Positions 5,696 to 5,713 of a stretch of 5,713 nt of DNA are shown here, piece after piece (positions within the stretch are counted from its first letter, which is position 1; the number at the start of each line of letters is the position of its first letter). The notes under the pieces are model-generated. The model saw only the letters and a program-made list of their open reading frames with translations, was not told where the DNA came from and made no database searches. The stretch covers positions 1-5,713 of the forward strand of contig CAMOIK010000124.1 in assembly GCA_946615875.1 (NCBI GenBank). Direction: 5' to 3'. Both the position numbers and the translations under genes were made by a program. The stretch comes from an uncultured Verrucomicrobiota bacterium. GTDB lineage: Bacteria; Verrucomicrobiota; Kiritimatiellia; RFP12; UBA1067.

Positions 5696-5713
5696 AGAGC
5701 CGGGCAATCGGGC
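5692..5713 (+). CDS. Possible start of a further operon gene (truncated by window end)
   Basis: An ATG at 5692 overlaps the TGA of the acetyltransferase gene in an ATGA arrangement (5692-5695). It opens seven codons (M-K-S-R-A-I-G) before the window ends. The 4-bp overlap is typical of coupled genes in an operon, and a purine-rich GGGAGGGG lies at about 5668-5675, somewhat too far to be a good ribosome site. Too little sequence is present to identify a product. Confidence 0.3.

Noticed and set aside
1..5713. A hidden novel system, such as defence, a toxin pair, an RNA element or mobile DNA.
   Set aside because: Nearly all bases are accounted for by five conserved metabolic genes with short spacers. 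I saw no terminal inverted repeats, transposase or integrase motifs, tRNA-like folds or unexplained gaps over 300 bp.

Overview
The window is a compact, GC-rich, entirely plus-strand stretch of ordinary bacterial core metabolism. It carries five complete genes and possibly the first codons of a sixth. In order they are an Aquifex-type aconitase (84-2012), the prolipoprotein diacylglyceryl transferase Lgt (2058-2861), the two subunits of an NfnAB/SudBA-type NADH-dependent ferredoxin:NADP+ oxidoreductase (2888-3739 and 3810-5210), and a GNAT acetyltransferase resembling the short ArgA form of N-acetylglutamate synthase (5192-5695). I see no RNA gene, mobile element or CRISPR array, and no defence or secondary-metabolite system.

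Organism: I infer an anaerobic or facultatively anaerobic bacterium outside the best-studied phyla. A PVC-group lineage such as Kiritimatiellae/Lentisphaerae is my best guess, at moderate confidence. The reasons are the Nfn complex, the Aquifex-type aconitase, the GCCYG-type Lgt, weak or absent Shine-Dalgarno sites, and frequent ATA isoleucine codons despite high GC. Two near-identical TGGTATAAT promoters and a spacer of 9-bp TYTCAAACC repeats also fit that guess. The guess rests on remembered family patterns, not on a search.

Layout: positions 1-83 hold a strong sigma-70-type promoter (TTGCGA, 17-bp spacer, extended -10 TGGTATAAT) and a leader of about 30 nt. Aconitase and lgt are separated by 45 bp with no promoter or terminator visible, so they are probably co-transcribed. 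A second copy of the extended -10 element lies across the lgt stop codon and probably starts a new transcript for nfnA-nfnB-argA. NfnA and NfnB are separated by 70 bp, which contain a weak hairpin and then 52 nt with no G, made of imperfect 9-bp repeats, running straight into the NfnB start codon. The acetyltransferase overlaps nfnB by 19 bp. Its own stop overlaps a further ATG, so the operon may continue past the window.

Functionally, aconitase feeds the citrate-to-2-oxoglutarate branch, Nfn balances NADH, NADPH and reduced ferredoxin, and the ArgA-like enzyme would use glutamate and acetyl-CoA to start arginine synthesis. Lgt is a membrane housekeeping enzyme that is probably present only as an operon neighbour. 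The items most worth a second look are the repeat leader before nfnB and the promoter embedded in the lgt stop codon.
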